Below the pieces are notes generated by a model. That model was given only the letters and a program-made list of their open reading frames with translations. It was not told where the DNA came from and made no database searches. Source: JAJYTI01 sp035302145 (GTDB lineage: Bacteria; Bacteroidota; Bacteroidia; Flavobacteriales; Flavobacteriaceae). Taken from it: a stretch of 33,711 nucleotides of DNA. Below are positions 24,359 to 33,108 of the stretch, piece by piece. The DNA lies in assembly GCA_035302145.1 (NCBI GenBank), contig DATGSX010000061.1, positions 1-33,711 on the forward strand. The letters are read 5' to 3'. The translations under genes were made by a program, and so were the position numbers. The number at the start of each line of letters is the position of its first letter. The stretch's first letter is position 1.

Positions 24359-25543
24359 GTGCGAATCCATCAAGTAAAGAAAATAATTACTAACAATATA
24401 TCCTTGATTATCCTATTATTAGGAGCTTTGAGTAACTTCCTCTTGATATTGTTTTTACGAAAAGACTTTCCTGATATATTTACGCCGTTATCACTTTATT
24501 TAACCTATCTAGGTATTTTAGGCGGATTTGGATTTCTAGGTTTCGATCAAGTGTATTTACGCTTAGCACATGTAACCGATCCAAAACCAAGCATTGGCAT
24601 CAATATTTATATTGTCTTACTGAGCTTAATGTTGCTTGTGCCAATAGGATTTGCCTTTTACTTTGCACGATATGAATTTTTAGACTTTTGGCAACTATAC
24701 ATATCAGGTGTTTCTATAAACGCTATTATGCTAGGATATAATGCCAACAGACTTAACAAGAAATTTTCCTTAGCCCAAGGAATTAAGAATAGTTTTAAAG
24801 TTTTTTTCTTAATAGGGGCATGGTGGATGCTGGTTGTTATCAATAGTAATATGACGATAAATAGCTTGTTTTTTCAAGCTTCTATCCTTTTGTTGCTCTG
24901 TGGAAGTATTTCTTTCCTTAGTTTTTTACAAAATACACAAGTGAAGAAAAGCCACAACTCAGGAATTGTATTGTTTGCTATTTCTTTTGGATTAAATATC
25001 GCATTAATCACCGTGTTGGGCTTTGGTGAACGAATATTAATAGCCGATAAAATCAACGAAGAAACCTTTGCTTCTTACTTTTATTATTTGACTATTTTCC
25101 TTTTCCCATTAACCCTATTACAAGAATATGTTGGATTTAAAGAACTAGTATATTTTAAGGAAAAGGTTGATAAAGCAAAAGTTTATAGTAAAATCGTACA
25201 ACTTATTGGGCTTGGTATAGTAACTTACCTTGCTATTCTACTGGTTGTTTGGATTGATAATGGTCGTTTTCTTAACGTGAACTTAGCAAATGATTATATC
25301 CTAATAGCATGGATGAGTTTATTAGGATTAGTGAAACTAGTTTACAGTTTATTTTCGGCTATTTTAGGTGCTAGAGGGAAAACGAAAGGCATTAATACTA
25401 TAAATATAGTAACAGCATTGCTTATAGGTGTATTATGGTTTAATCTTCATTTATTAGGATATTCTCTAAATGGCATAGTCATTAGTTTGATTTTGGTATT
25501 TTTATACCGCAGTATCCATACGTACTTTCTATATGTTAGATAA
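24359..25543 (+). CDS. Wzx-like polysaccharide flippase (MOP superfamily)
   Basis: 394 residues, about 11-12 hydrophobic helices throughout. The pattern FGERILIADKINEETFASYFYYLTIF (split by helices) and the N-terminal pair of helices resemble Wzx/PST transporters, which move undecaprenyl-linked repeat units to the periplasmic face. Sequence identity across Wzx is low, so the call relies on topology and the neighbouring polymerase and glycosyltransferases. The start is GTG at 24359; no upstream in-frame ATG was seen in the 59-bp gap. It overlaps the next gene by 11 bp. Confidence 0.7.
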   Translation: MRIHQVKKIITNNISLIILLLGALSNFLLILFLRKDFPDIFTPLSLYLTYLGILGGFGFLGFDQVYLRLAHVTDPKPSIGINIYIVLLSLMLLVPIGFAFYFARYEFLDFWQLYISGVSINAIMLGYNANRLNKKFSLAQGIKNSFKVFFLIGAWWMLVVINSNMTINSLFFQASILLLLCGSISFLSFLQNTQVKKSHNSGIVLFAISFGLNIALITVLGFGERILIADKINEETFASYFYYLTIFLFPLTLLQEYVGFKELVYFKEKVDKAKVYSKIVQLIGLGIVTYLAILLVVWIDNGRFLNVNLANDYILIAWMSLLGLVKLVYSLFSAILGARGKTKGINTINIVTALLIGVLWFNLHLLGYSLNGIVISLILVFLYRSIHTYFLYVR

Positions 25544-26702
25544 AAAAATAAATTCGCAGGCCATAATTGACAGCATTTTAATATTTCTGCTATCTCTGAC
25601 ATATGCTGGTATTTCTAGTGGAATATTTTTTGGAATTCGTGTAGTTGATATTCTAATAGTATTGGGTCTTGTCTATAAGTCAAGAACAAAAATAGGTTTA
25701 CCTACTTGGATCCTTATGGGATTGTGGTTAGGGTCAATTGTTATTTCCACTATGGTTGGTGTGCAAGAACGAACTTTATTTTTAGTTAGTGATCTTCGGT
25801 TTTTTGTGATTTTTGGACTAGGTGTGCTTCTAGCTATAACATTAGCAAAGAACAGGGATTTAAAAGCGTTATATATTTATTATGCTTTAATAATAGGCAC
25901 TTTAATTATCTATTATATTATACCCCATGTTCCTTTTATTAGATTTTATTATATCCCTGAAAGTTTTCAAAGTGATGAGCATGTCAATACTATTTTTGGT
26001 CCAAGTACAGTGCTTATAAACTATTTATTTATCTATTTAGTTTTCAAAAATAGAAATAGACATTTTCTATTTTATTCAAGCTATTTACTTGCAGCTCTCT
26101 TAATTTTTAATCTTCGTATATCTCGACAAGATTTGGTCATTATGCTATTGTTGTTTGCCTGGGCCATAGGTTATCGATTGATATATAATATAAAACTAAC
26201 CTATTTGATAATCATAGCAACAGCTTGTTTAGCGAGTTTAGTCTATATCGCACAAACAGATAATCAACGAATTAAAGGAATATTAAATCCAAAAGAAGAT
26301 ACTTCTTTTAATTATCGAGTGATTTCTAATGCAGATTTTCTAGAAAAATATAGACGCGAGTCAGCTGTAAATAAAGCTTTTGGGTTAGGAATGGGATCAA
26401 CGTTCATCTTTCATCACAATGAATATTTAGGTAGGAGAGAGCTCAATATTTTAGACAATACACCTCTGACTATTCTTTTAAAATCAGGATATATAGGATT
26501 GATTGTCTATATCATGATTGTTCTATACCCTATGTTATATCTAAATTGGCACCAACGATTACTCTTGCTTTTCCCTATTGTTCTATCTATGTTTTTATTT
26601 AATCACGCATTGTATAATGTATTGTATATATTCGGTCTATATTTCGTGACATTTCGAATAAAAGCAGACAAAGCACAGAAGGTAAATCTTCTAAATTCTT
26701 AA
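25533..26702 (+). CDS. Wzy/WaaL-like O-antigen polymerase or ligase (first of three)
   Basis: 389 residues, about 10-11 membrane helices. Near the C-terminus a larger periplasmic loop carries GLGMGSTFIFHHNEYLGRRE, followed by DNTPLTILLKSGYIGLIVY, the pattern seen in O-antigen polymerases and ligases. The gene overlaps the flippase by 11 bp, the usual Wzx-Wzy pairing, so polymerase is slightly preferred over ligase. Confidence 0.7.
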   Translation: MLDKKINSQAIIDSILIFLLSLTYAGISSGIFFGIRVVDILIVLGLVYKSRTKIGLPTWILMGLWLGSIVISTMVGVQERTLFLVSDLRFFVIFGLGVLLAITLAKNRDLKALYIYYALIIGTLIIYYIIPHVPFIRFYYIPESFQSDEHVNTIFGPSTVLINYLFIYLVFKNRNRHFLFYSSYLLAALLIFNLRISRQDLVIMLLLFAWAIGYRLIYNIKLTYLIIIATACLASLVYIAQTDNQRIKGILNPKEDTSFNYRVISNADFLEKYRRESAVNKAFGLGMGSTFIFHHNEYLGRRELNILDNTPLTILLKSGYIGLIVYIMIVLYPMLYLNWHQRLLLLFPIVLSMFLFNHALYNVLYIFGLYFVTFRIKADKAQKVNLLNS

Positions 26703-26709
26703 TAATTTT

Positions 26710-27825
26710 ATGCAGGTTCCAATTTATTACTTTACTGTAGAAGGTATTTCCTCTTCTGTTTTTGAGTCGCAGGTATATGCTTATGTAACTAGCTTGAGAG
26801 CGAATAACATTCCTGTAAATCTTATTATTGGACAACGTTATAAAGCTAGAATAAGCTTGAAAAAGCTATTGAGGTTAAGAGGTGAATCCAATACTCAAGT
26901 TATGTTTCTTCCACAGCAGTTAAACTATGCAAAACAAGCTAAACGTTTAGCTAAGCAATTACCAGAAAAAAATCTAGCAGTATTACACTGTAGAAATATC
27001 GAAGCAGCTTATATTGGTTGGTTGGTACAACAACAAAAAGAAAATATTAGGGTTTTATATGATGTGAGAGGTTATACTGAGGATGAAAATAAATATTTTG
27101 GGGACCAAAAAGGAATTACGAAATCAGAGAGGATAAACGAAGAGCTTTTCCATGCTCCTATATTTTTTAATTTTGTATCCGAAAGATTACACACATTATA
27201 CGAGAATAAATATCAAGTAGAGATAGTAAACTACTCTATTTGTGCAAGTGCATATAACGATACAATTTTCAAACCTAATCTTACAAAAGATATTGACGCG
27301 TCAGAAAAGCTAAAGGTTGTTTTTGTAGGGGGAAGCCAAGCATATCAAAAAATAGAATCTTTGGTGGAACTATTGGAAGAACAGAGCAACGTGGAGTTTA
27401 CTGTTGTTACAAATAAGAAGGTAAATATTCCTAAGGCAAAAACCACCCGTTTTCTATCGGGACTTACACCAAAAGAAGTGTCAAAGTTGTTGGACAGTAT
27501 GGATTATGGTATTCTATATCGAAGTAACGAGGCATTTAACGAAGTTGCCACCCCTACAAAAATAGCAGAATATTGGGGAAAAGGATTAAAGGTAATTGCC
27601 ATAAATTCTGCTGGTGCATATACACCAATCATTAAAAACAATCCTTTTTTAGGATATGTTTTTAAGGATGAAAAAACCTATTTAAATAGTAAGCTATCTA
27701 AAGTAAAGACTGTAGAGAAAATGAAAATAGCCGAATTTGCTAAAGCAAATTATTCTCTTTCTGCTAACTATATGAAGTATATGCTGCTATATAATTCACT
27801 TATTAATAAGGCTAAAGAAAAATGA
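26710..27825 (+). CDS. Glycosyltransferase, GT4-like
   Basis: 371 residues, no membrane segment. N-terminal acceptor half (HCRNIEAAYIGW, YDVRGYTEDE) and C-terminal donor half with VVFVGGSQAYQKIESLVELL (about 207-226) and the region NEVATPTKIAEYWGKGLKVI, where the E of NEVATPTKI stands at the EX7E-type donor-binding site. This fits GT-B fold, family 4. Donor and acceptor are unknown; dTDP-rhamnose and UDP-ManNAc are made by neighbours. Its end overlaps the next gene by 4 bp (ATGA). Confidence 0.75.
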   Translation: MQVPIYYFTVEGISSSVFESQVYAYVTSLRANNIPVNLIIGQRYKARISLKKLLRLRGESNTQVMFLPQQLNYAKQAKRLAKQLPEKNLAVLHCRNIEAAYIGWLVQQQKENIRVLYDVRGYTEDENKYFGDQKGITKSERINEELFHAPIFFNFVSERLHTLYENKYQVEIVNYSICASAYNDTIFKPNLTKDIDASEKLKVVFVGGSQAYQKIESLVELLEEQSNVEFTVVTNKKVNIPKAKTTRFLSGLTPKEVSKLLDSMDYGILYRSNEAFNEVATPTKIAEYWGKGLKVIAINSAGAYTPIIKNNPFLGYVFKDEKTYLNSKLSKVKTVEKMKIAEFAKANYSLSANYMKYMLLYNSLINKAKEK

Positions 27826-28829
27826 AACTAATAAGTTTATATACAAACTTAGATGAAGTGGGAGGAGCAAATAACTTAACGGTTGACTTGCATAAAAGCC
27901 TTATGGAAACAGGAATATTCTCTGATGGGAAAGTGAGCTCATTTACAGATTACAAGAATTTAGCACCAAGGTATAAAAACGAGTTAGGAGAATCCGCATA
28001 TGAAAGATTTAAAGTCCTCAAATTTATAAAAAAAGCCGATGAGCTCGTTTTTCTATCTCATCATAGAAAAATGACTACTTATTTGCTTGGAATATCTAGG
28101 ATACTTAAAAAGGAATTAAAGATTGTACATGTGGCTCACTCCACATTAAGTTCTTTAAAATTTGCTACTTTATTTCCAGAATATATAGTAGCAGTGTCTA
28201 ATAGTGTAAGAGATAGCCTTAAGAGTTATTTTAAAGTAGAAGATGCTGAAGTTATATATAATGGGGTGCTTCCACAAAAAGTTAATTTAAATAAAGCTTA
28301 TAACTCGAAACAGATTACGGTAACCCTTCCAGCTTCAATCAATAACGGAAAACAACAAGTAGCTTTAACTAAGTTTCTAAGGTCTAAGTTGGTAAAACAG
28401 GTTGTTATTCAGTTTGCTGGCGATGGTCCTGAAAGAGATAAATTAGAAATGGCTGTGTCAAATGATAAACAGTTTAAAGTTTTAGGGCATATAGATAACA
28501 TGCAGAAGATATATGAAAACTCTGATTATGTGATGTTATTTTCAAAAATGGAAGGATTGCCACTAAGTTTAATCGAAGCGCAAAGCCATGGCATTCCTAT
28601 TATCTGTAACGATGTTGGTGGAAATTTAGAGATATTAAAGCCAAATGAAAATGGCTTTTTTGTAAACTCTATGCCAGAGTTATTACAATGTTTAAATAGC
28701 TTGCCAAGTATGGAGGTTTCAAAGTATATAGAAATGCGAAAGCAAAGCCTAGAAAATTATTTTGAAAACTTTCAGTATGACAAAATGGTCGAAAGTTATG
28801 CAGACTTATTGCAAGAAGTAATGCAATAA
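27822..28829 (+). CDS. Glycosyltransferase family 4
   Basis: 335 residues. The N-terminus MKLISLYTNLDEVGGANNLT has the acceptor-side glycine loop. VVHVAHSTLSSL-like and VAVSNSVRDSL segments, EVIYNGV, AGDGPERDKLE and FSKMEGLPLSLIEAQSHGIP, with the two glutamates of the EX7E motif, identify a retaining GT-B enzyme. Likely adds one sugar of the repeat unit on the cytoplasmic face. Coupled to the preceding glycosyltransferase by ATGA overlap; a 75-bp gap follows. Confidence 0.85.
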   Translation: MKLISLYTNLDEVGGANNLTVDLHKSLMETGIFSDGKVSSFTDYKNLAPRYKNELGESAYERFKVLKFIKKADELVFLSHHRKMTTYLLGISRILKKELKIVHVAHSTLSSLKFATLFPEYIVAVSNSVRDSLKSYFKVEDAEVIYNGVLPQKVNLNKAYNSKQITVTLPASINNGKQQVALTKFLRSKLVKQVVIQFAGDGPERDKLEMAVSNDKQFKVLGHIDNMQKIYENSDYVMLFSKMEGLPLSLIEAQSHGIPIICNDVGGNLEILKPNENGFFVNSMPELLQCLNSLPSMEVSKYIEMRKQSLENYFENFQYDKMVESYADLLQEVMQ

Positions 28830-28904
28830 GGTAAATAAGGATATTTTCTAATTAAAATTATAGTAGAACAAATTAAACTTAAAAGCTCGTGAAACAATAA
28901 AGTC

Positions 28905-30089
28905 ATGCCTAAATTAACTCTACATAACGCCTATCATTATGCTTTGTGCATCATGGCCTTTTCTTTTTCCTTCCCTTTTACTTTGTTTCCTATAGGGATA
29001 GCATTATTAGCTTTTACCGGAGTATTTCTTCGAATTAAAGAAAAGAACAAGGCAGTAGACAAGCGTTTGGCTATTTTTTATGTCATTCTATTCAGTTATA
29101 TCACTTTGCGAATTATTGGCAATGATAATCTTCGATATGGATTGCGTGTTTTTGAAAGAAACTTACCATTGCTAATTGTTCCATTACTTGTTATCCCTAA
29201 TAAAATAAAACAGCCGAAATATTTTTATCGCAGTTTTGTTCTAGGTATCGCATTCGCAGGCATTGTGGCAATGATTGGTGTGGGCTACAGTCAAGTTTTT
29301 GTAGCAAATGAAGAAGCCGAATGGTACTTCACTGCTATTTATGATTATGGATTCCATCCTAGTTTTATGGCAATGTATGCATTGATTGCAATTGTTATAT
29401 TAGATCAAAGAAATCTATTCTCTCAAACTTGGACAATACTTCTAAGTGTTTTTTTAAGCCTTTTCGTTGTGTTTAGTTCAAGTAGAATGGCGCTTATTGT
29501 TTTATTACTTTTATTAATCATTAAAGCGATAATCTCTGGTAAGCGAATATTTTACTATGGTTTTGTTGTTGTATCTATTCTGATGGCAACATTTTATTAT
29601 ATATCTGATGATTTTCGTTTTAAAGTAAATCAATTAAAAGACTTTCAGGGTTTCTCTTATTACGATAACAACAACTATGGAAGTGTATCGGTGCGTGTAG
29701 CCAAGATAAAAGCCTCCATAATGGTGTGGCAGGAAAATAAGTGGTTTGGTGTTGGAACAGGTGATTATAGAGATGCATTAGTGGAAAAATATCGATCAAA
29801 AGAAATAGAATGCTGGCCTTGTGCTAGAGCTCGATACCATTCACACAATCAATATCTAAATGTTTTAGTAGCATATGGATTGGTAGGATTAATTCTATTT
29901 GCTAGTTGGATACTATATTTATTGTTTACTGGATGGAAAGGACGTAACAGGCTTTTATTAGGCGTACTCTTTATTTTTTTAATGTTCAGCCTTACTGATT
30001 CTATTTTAGAAGTTCAACGTGGCATAGTAATAGTCTACTTTTTATTATACTATTTACCCATAGCAAAACGTGTAGAAGATGGGGCGTAA
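28905..30089 (+). CDS. O-antigen ligase/polymerase family membrane protein (second of three)
   Basis: 394 residues, about 11 membrane helices. A large periplasmic loop contains SVSVRVAKIKASIMVWQENK, WFGVGTGDYRDAL and RYHSHNQYLNVLVAYGLVGL: the arginine in SVRV and the HSHNQYL motif are hallmarks of the Wzy_C/WaaL superfamily. It could ligate the chain to a lipid core or polymerise it; sequence alone does not decide. It overlaps the following gene by 11 bp. Confidence 0.85.
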   Translation: MPKLTLHNAYHYALCIMAFSFSFPFTLFPIGIALLAFTGVFLRIKEKNKAVDKRLAIFYVILFSYITLRIIGNDNLRYGLRVFERNLPLLIVPLLVIPNKIKQPKYFYRSFVLGIAFAGIVAMIGVGYSQVFVANEEAEWYFTAIYDYGFHPSFMAMYALIAIVILDQRNLFSQTWTILLSVFLSLFVVFSSSRMALIVLLLLLIIKAIISGKRIFYYGFVVVSILMATFYYISDDFRFKVNQLKDFQGFSYYDNNNYGSVSVRVAKIKASIMVWQENKWFGVGTGDYRDALVEKYRSKEIECWPCARARYHSHNQYLNVLVAYGLVGLILFASWILYLLFTGWKGRNRLLLGVLFIFLMFSLTDSILEVQRGIVIVYFLLYYLPIAKRVEDGA

Positions 30090-31266
30090 AATGCAGGTAA
30101 TGCTACAAAATAAAAATTGGCAGTTATTCTTAATCTTTTGGATAGCCAATGTAGTGCTTTCCATAGCATATAAGGTCTATTATTATCATACTGGAAATCA
30201 CCTGCATTATACTTGGTTGCCTGATATGCTGTTTTTCGTGCTAGTAGTTTTAACTGTTGCGTCTAAAGAATACAGTTTGGCGTTTCTAGGAGCTCTACTC
30301 TTATTGCTATTCAAGGCTGTTGGGAGCTGGTCCATTGCCTCTTACTATCCTAATAAATTAGATCTATACAAAGATGTGATAAAGACATGGATGGGGTATA
30401 TTTATATTTTCCCACTATTTTTATTTTTATATAAAGCCGGAGATAAATCATCTATTGAAATTCCTAAATATATAAAACACGCTTTTGTAATTATAGCAGG
30501 AGCAATTGTATTAAGCGTTTTTGTTGGATTGATTTTTCCAGTGCATATATTTTATACGTATCCAAATCCATCTCGCTTTGGCATTTCCGGAGTGCTTTAC
30601 CCTTCATCTTATGTGAGCTACTTCTATATGATTAGCATAGTATCGACCTATTTGTTGCATAAGCGTATACCGTCAAAAAAAGTGTATACTATCTTGCTAT
30701 ACACCCTAAGCCTTGCAGCTATATTTTCGGGCACAAAGAGTATTTACTTATTTTTACTAGTGTTTTATACGCTTTTTGTTGTCGATAATCAGTATTACAA
30801 AAAGAAATGGTTATGGGCCCTTGTTGGATTTGTTTCACTTGGATTAGTTGTAATACGTCATAAATTAGCCTCTGTATTCCATGTGTTGGTAGAATTATAT
30901 CGGAAAGAGGATTTTATAACATTTGCTTTGTCCTACAGAAATATATATGCAGAAAGTACTTGGCTTTTTGTACAAGAGAATTGGACTTGGAAAAACTACC
31001 TTATCGGAGGTTTGGATAACGTAAACCAGCTTACCGAAATGGCTTTTGTAGATTTATTCTTAAACTTTGGAATACTAGGTATTGGCTTATTTTTATTTTT
31101 ATATTATTGGCTTATTATCCGTCATTTAAAATGGTCCTATATATTTCTTGCAATGACAATTAGCATTGTATTAATAATTGCCATAGGAGGAAACTTTTTT
31201 GATAGGATATCTCACACACACTGGCTGGTTCTTCTATTTTTATTGCAATCAAAAGCTAGGGTATAA
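30079..31266 (+). CDS. Polytopic membrane protein, Wzy-like (third of three)
   Basis: 395 residues, about 10-12 helices. SSYVSYFYMISIVSTYLL and FSGTKSIYLFLLVFY in the middle, then a periplasmic loop with SYRNIYAESTWLFVQENW and NYLIGGLDNVNQLTEMAFVD before the last helices, recall Wzy-type polymerases (the position of an arginine near the loop start and a loop before a conserved Asp). Weaker match than its neighbour. The start is uncertain: ATG 30079 overlaps the upstream gene, whereas ATG 30091 starts one base after its stop. Last gene of the continuous run. Confidence 0.6.
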   Translation: MGRKMQVMLQNKNWQLFLIFWIANVVLSIAYKVYYYHTGNHLHYTWLPDMLFFVLVVLTVASKEYSLAFLGALLLLLFKAVGSWSIASYYPNKLDLYKDVIKTWMGYIYIFPLFLFLYKAGDKSSIEIPKYIKHAFVIIAGAIVLSVFVGLIFPVHIFYTYPNPSRFGISGVLYPSSYVSYFYMISIVSTYLLHKRIPSKKVYTILLYTLSLAAIFSGTKSIYLFLLVFYTLFVVDNQYYKKKWLWALVGFVSLGLVVIRHKLASVFHVLVELYRKEDFITFALSYRNIYAESTWLFVQENWTWKNYLIGGLDNVNQLTEMAFVDLFLNFGILGIGLFLFLYYWLIIRHLKWSYIFLAMTISIVLIIAIGGNFFDRISHTHWLVLLFLLQSKARV

Positions 31267-31612
31267 CTCCTCTAAATTTATTATTAAATATTGTTATAAC
31301 AAGTCTTCCAACAGGTAATTTCCTCTGTCTATAACTAATGGAGAACGAAAGATTCCTTACTTTTGCAAGCAACCTTTTAGGAGGTTAGACATCTAAAATA
31401 TAATGAGGAGATTTAAGCTTTTCCACATTAATCACAGAAGGAGATTGTCAATATAACTAATCAATTGATTTAAGGTAAAGCAAAAGCAGTTTATAGTGTT
31501 CATTCTTTTTACTTGTTAATAAATTTGATGCAAGTTGTTATACGGAACGAAAGCGTGACAGCATAATTATTAGTTATTCTTAAATTAAAATTTATAAAAA
31601 ACGCATTCATCT
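31267..31612. other. Intergenic region with no confident gene
   Basis: Very AT-rich. It holds one promoter-like box (31358-31365) and a short inverted repeat AACCT...AGGTT just after it, plus a 17-codon ORF at about 31404-31457 that I do not regard as real. No RNA gene or operator was recognised. Confidence 0.4.
31358..31365 (+). promoter_or_regulatory. Candidate -7 promoter box (TACTTTTG)
   Basis: TACTTTTG fits TAnnTTTG and lies in the first non-coding gap after the long gene run. It is far from the next good start (31613 or 32262), so a leader RNA or chance match are both possible. No -33 element seen. Confidence 0.3.
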
Positions 31613-32011
31613 GTGAAAACAGTAGGTAATATGAGTGAGTTAATTCAATTAAATACTGCAAATGAAGGAGGTTGTGTGAAAACAGTATTAATGTTATATT
31701 TTCATCATCCGAATGATGGGGCAGGTATATTTCATTTAGAATTCTCAAAAGGTCTACATGAACATAATAGTGGAACTATTATCTCAACCAATAAGACCTG
31801 CCCTTTAAATTGGAATGGAGACCAAGATAGGTTTAATTCACTTGAGGGATCTAGTAACGGATGTTGGTTGAGTTTTATTAAAGAGAAATCTGTAAATGCT
31901 TTGTGGTTTGGAGTTGAGAATGAGAAAGATACTGATAATGCTATAGATTCTACAAGTTCTATTTATGAAGCAATTAAATATGTTCATTCATCTAGCATTC
32001 ACTATATATAG
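31613..32011 (+). CDS. Unrecognised ORF of 132 codons, possibly degenerate
   Basis: GTG start; not recognised. The product is Asn/Ser/Gly-rich (VLMLYFHHPNDGAGIFHLEF near 25-44, CPLNWNGDQDRF, ENEKDTDNAIDSTSS), with no signal peptide or membrane helix. An open frame this long is unlikely by chance in AT-rich DNA, which argues for a real or recently decayed gene. A 12-bp direct repeat GTGAAAACAGTA occurs in frame at 31613-31624 and 31676-31687, so the true start could be the second GTG. Just before its stop another frame opens with similarity to a secretion domain (next entry), which suggests a frameshifted gene. Confidence 0.35.
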   Translation: MKTVGNMSELIQLNTANEGGCVKTVLMLYFHHPNDGAGIFHLEFSKGLHEHNSGTIISTNKTCPLNWNGDQDRFNSLEGSSNGCWLSFIKEKSVNALWFGVENEKDTDNAIDSTSSIYEAIKYVHSSSIHYI

Positions 32012-32084
32012 TCCTAGTGGAAAATTTATTGTTAACGGGACAAGTAATACTGTTGACTACAAAGTAAATGAACTGTTTTTATAA
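31965..32084 (+). pseudogene. Fragment resembling a type IX secretion C-terminal sorting domain
   Basis: In the frame starting at 31965 the DNA encodes FTIYSPSGKFIVNGTSNTVD followed by YKVNELFL and TAA at 32082-32084. The pattern IYS..GK.....GT.NT.D....L is typical of the last ~40 residues of Bacteroidota proteins exported by the type IX system (type A sorting domain). It stops before the usual G.Y.. beta-strand and no gene body is in the same frame upstream (stop at 31944-31946), so it looks like a remnant. It overlaps the end of the 132-codon ORF in a different frame. Confidence 0.35.
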
Positions 32085-32261
32085 GTGATTAAGCAAAATA
32101 AAAAAATATAAAACTTTAGAAAAGAGAAATAATAAACTTCACTCAAAACTTGGGAAAATTGAAGACAAGATAGATAATAGAAATATGTAAGTAAGTTGTG
32201 AAACTTGTGAAGTATGCATAAAAGCGAACTATTGTTGATTCTTGTATAAAATATATATGGT

Positions 32262-33017
32262 ATGCAGGCAATTCATTTTTTAAATACTAAGGTTCATAAT
32301 CTCACTATGCAAGAAACTGTAGAGCATATCAATTCTGCTATTCTTGAGCATAAACAAATACATTATGCTGATCTTAATGCTGGAAAAATTGTGGATATTC
32401 AGGATGATTTATACTTAAGGGAAAATATCAATACTGCCGATATAATCAATGCCGATGGCCAAGCAGTAGTCTGGGCATCCAAGTTTCTAAGAAAGCCGAT
32501 AAAAGAACGAGTTGCCGGAGTTGATTTGATGGATAATTTAGTTCGGATGGCTGCTGAGAAAGATTATAAAATATATTTATTAGGTGCAAAGGAAGAAGTC
32601 GTTTCTAAACTAGTGCAAATATACTCAGAGAAATACGGAGAAAACCTAGTAGTTGGTTATCGGAACGGATATTTTAAAAAAGAAGAGGAGGCTGATATAA
32701 TTAAAGATATTGTTCAGTCTGGAGCACAAATGTTGTTTGTAGCAATATCTTCACCCACTAAAGAAAATTTTCTTTACCAACACAGAGAAGCTTTGAGTCA
32801 GGTAAACTTTATCATGGGAGTGGGTGGAAGTTTTGATGTGTTTGCAGGAAAAGTAAAGCGAGCACCGGTATGGATGCAGAAAATAGGTATGGAATGGTTT
32901 TACCGATTCTTACAAGAGCCTAAAAGAATGTGGCGACGTTACCTAATTGGAAACTCTAAATTCATATATTTGGTCTTTAAAGAAAAATGGCAAAAAACGT
33001 CACCTATACAAGATTAA
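32262..33017 (+). CDS. WecG/TagA/CpsF family glycosyltransferase (GT26)
   Basis: 251 residues. The family transfers ManNAc or ManNAcA (or related sugars) to a lipid-linked acceptor. Signatures: ADLNAGKIVDIQDD (36-49), the catalytic-loop segment NADGQAVVWASKFL (64-77), RVAGVDLM (85-92), and FIMGVGGSFDVFAGKVKRAP followed by WMQKIGMEWFYRFLQEPKRM (182-222), which is highly diagnostic. The basic C-terminus (RRYLIGNSKFIYLVFKEKW) may associate with the membrane. WecB in the same locus can supply UDP-ManNAc. It starts after about 1 kb of poorly coding DNA, so it probably has its own promoter, which I could not identify. Confidence 0.93.
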   Translation: MQAIHFLNTKVHNLTMQETVEHINSAILEHKQIHYADLNAGKIVDIQDDLYLRENINTADIINADGQAVVWASKFLRKPIKERVAGVDLMDNLVRMAAEKDYKIYLLGAKEEVVSKLVQIYSEKYGENLVVGYRNGYFKKEEEADIIKDIVQSGAQMLFVAISSPTKENFLYQHREALSQVNFIMGVGGSFDVFAGKVKRAPVWMQKIGMEWFYRFLQEPKRMWRRYLIGNSKFIYLVFKEKWQKTSPIQD

Positions 33018-33108
33018 ATCGAATGGATATTTAATGGCACTTTAATAAATGTCAAGATAGGTTGCAGTTAAGAATGCTTAATGAGCTTTTTTTCAATAAA
33101 ATGATTTT

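Noticed and set aside
28881..28896. Half parS site (CGTGAAACA) upstream of the second Wzy/WaaL-like gene
   Set aside because: The right half matches but the left half (AAAAGCT) does not; well outside normal parS tolerance.
31404..31457. 17-codon ORF MRRFKLFHINHRRRLSI
   Set aside because: Too short, no conserved context, no promoter at suitable distance.
32085..32192. Lys-rich open frame (KTLEKRNNKLHSKLGKIEDK) before the GT26 gene
   Set aside because: No start codon, only ~33 codons, and the composition is what A-rich DNA gives; kept as intergenic.
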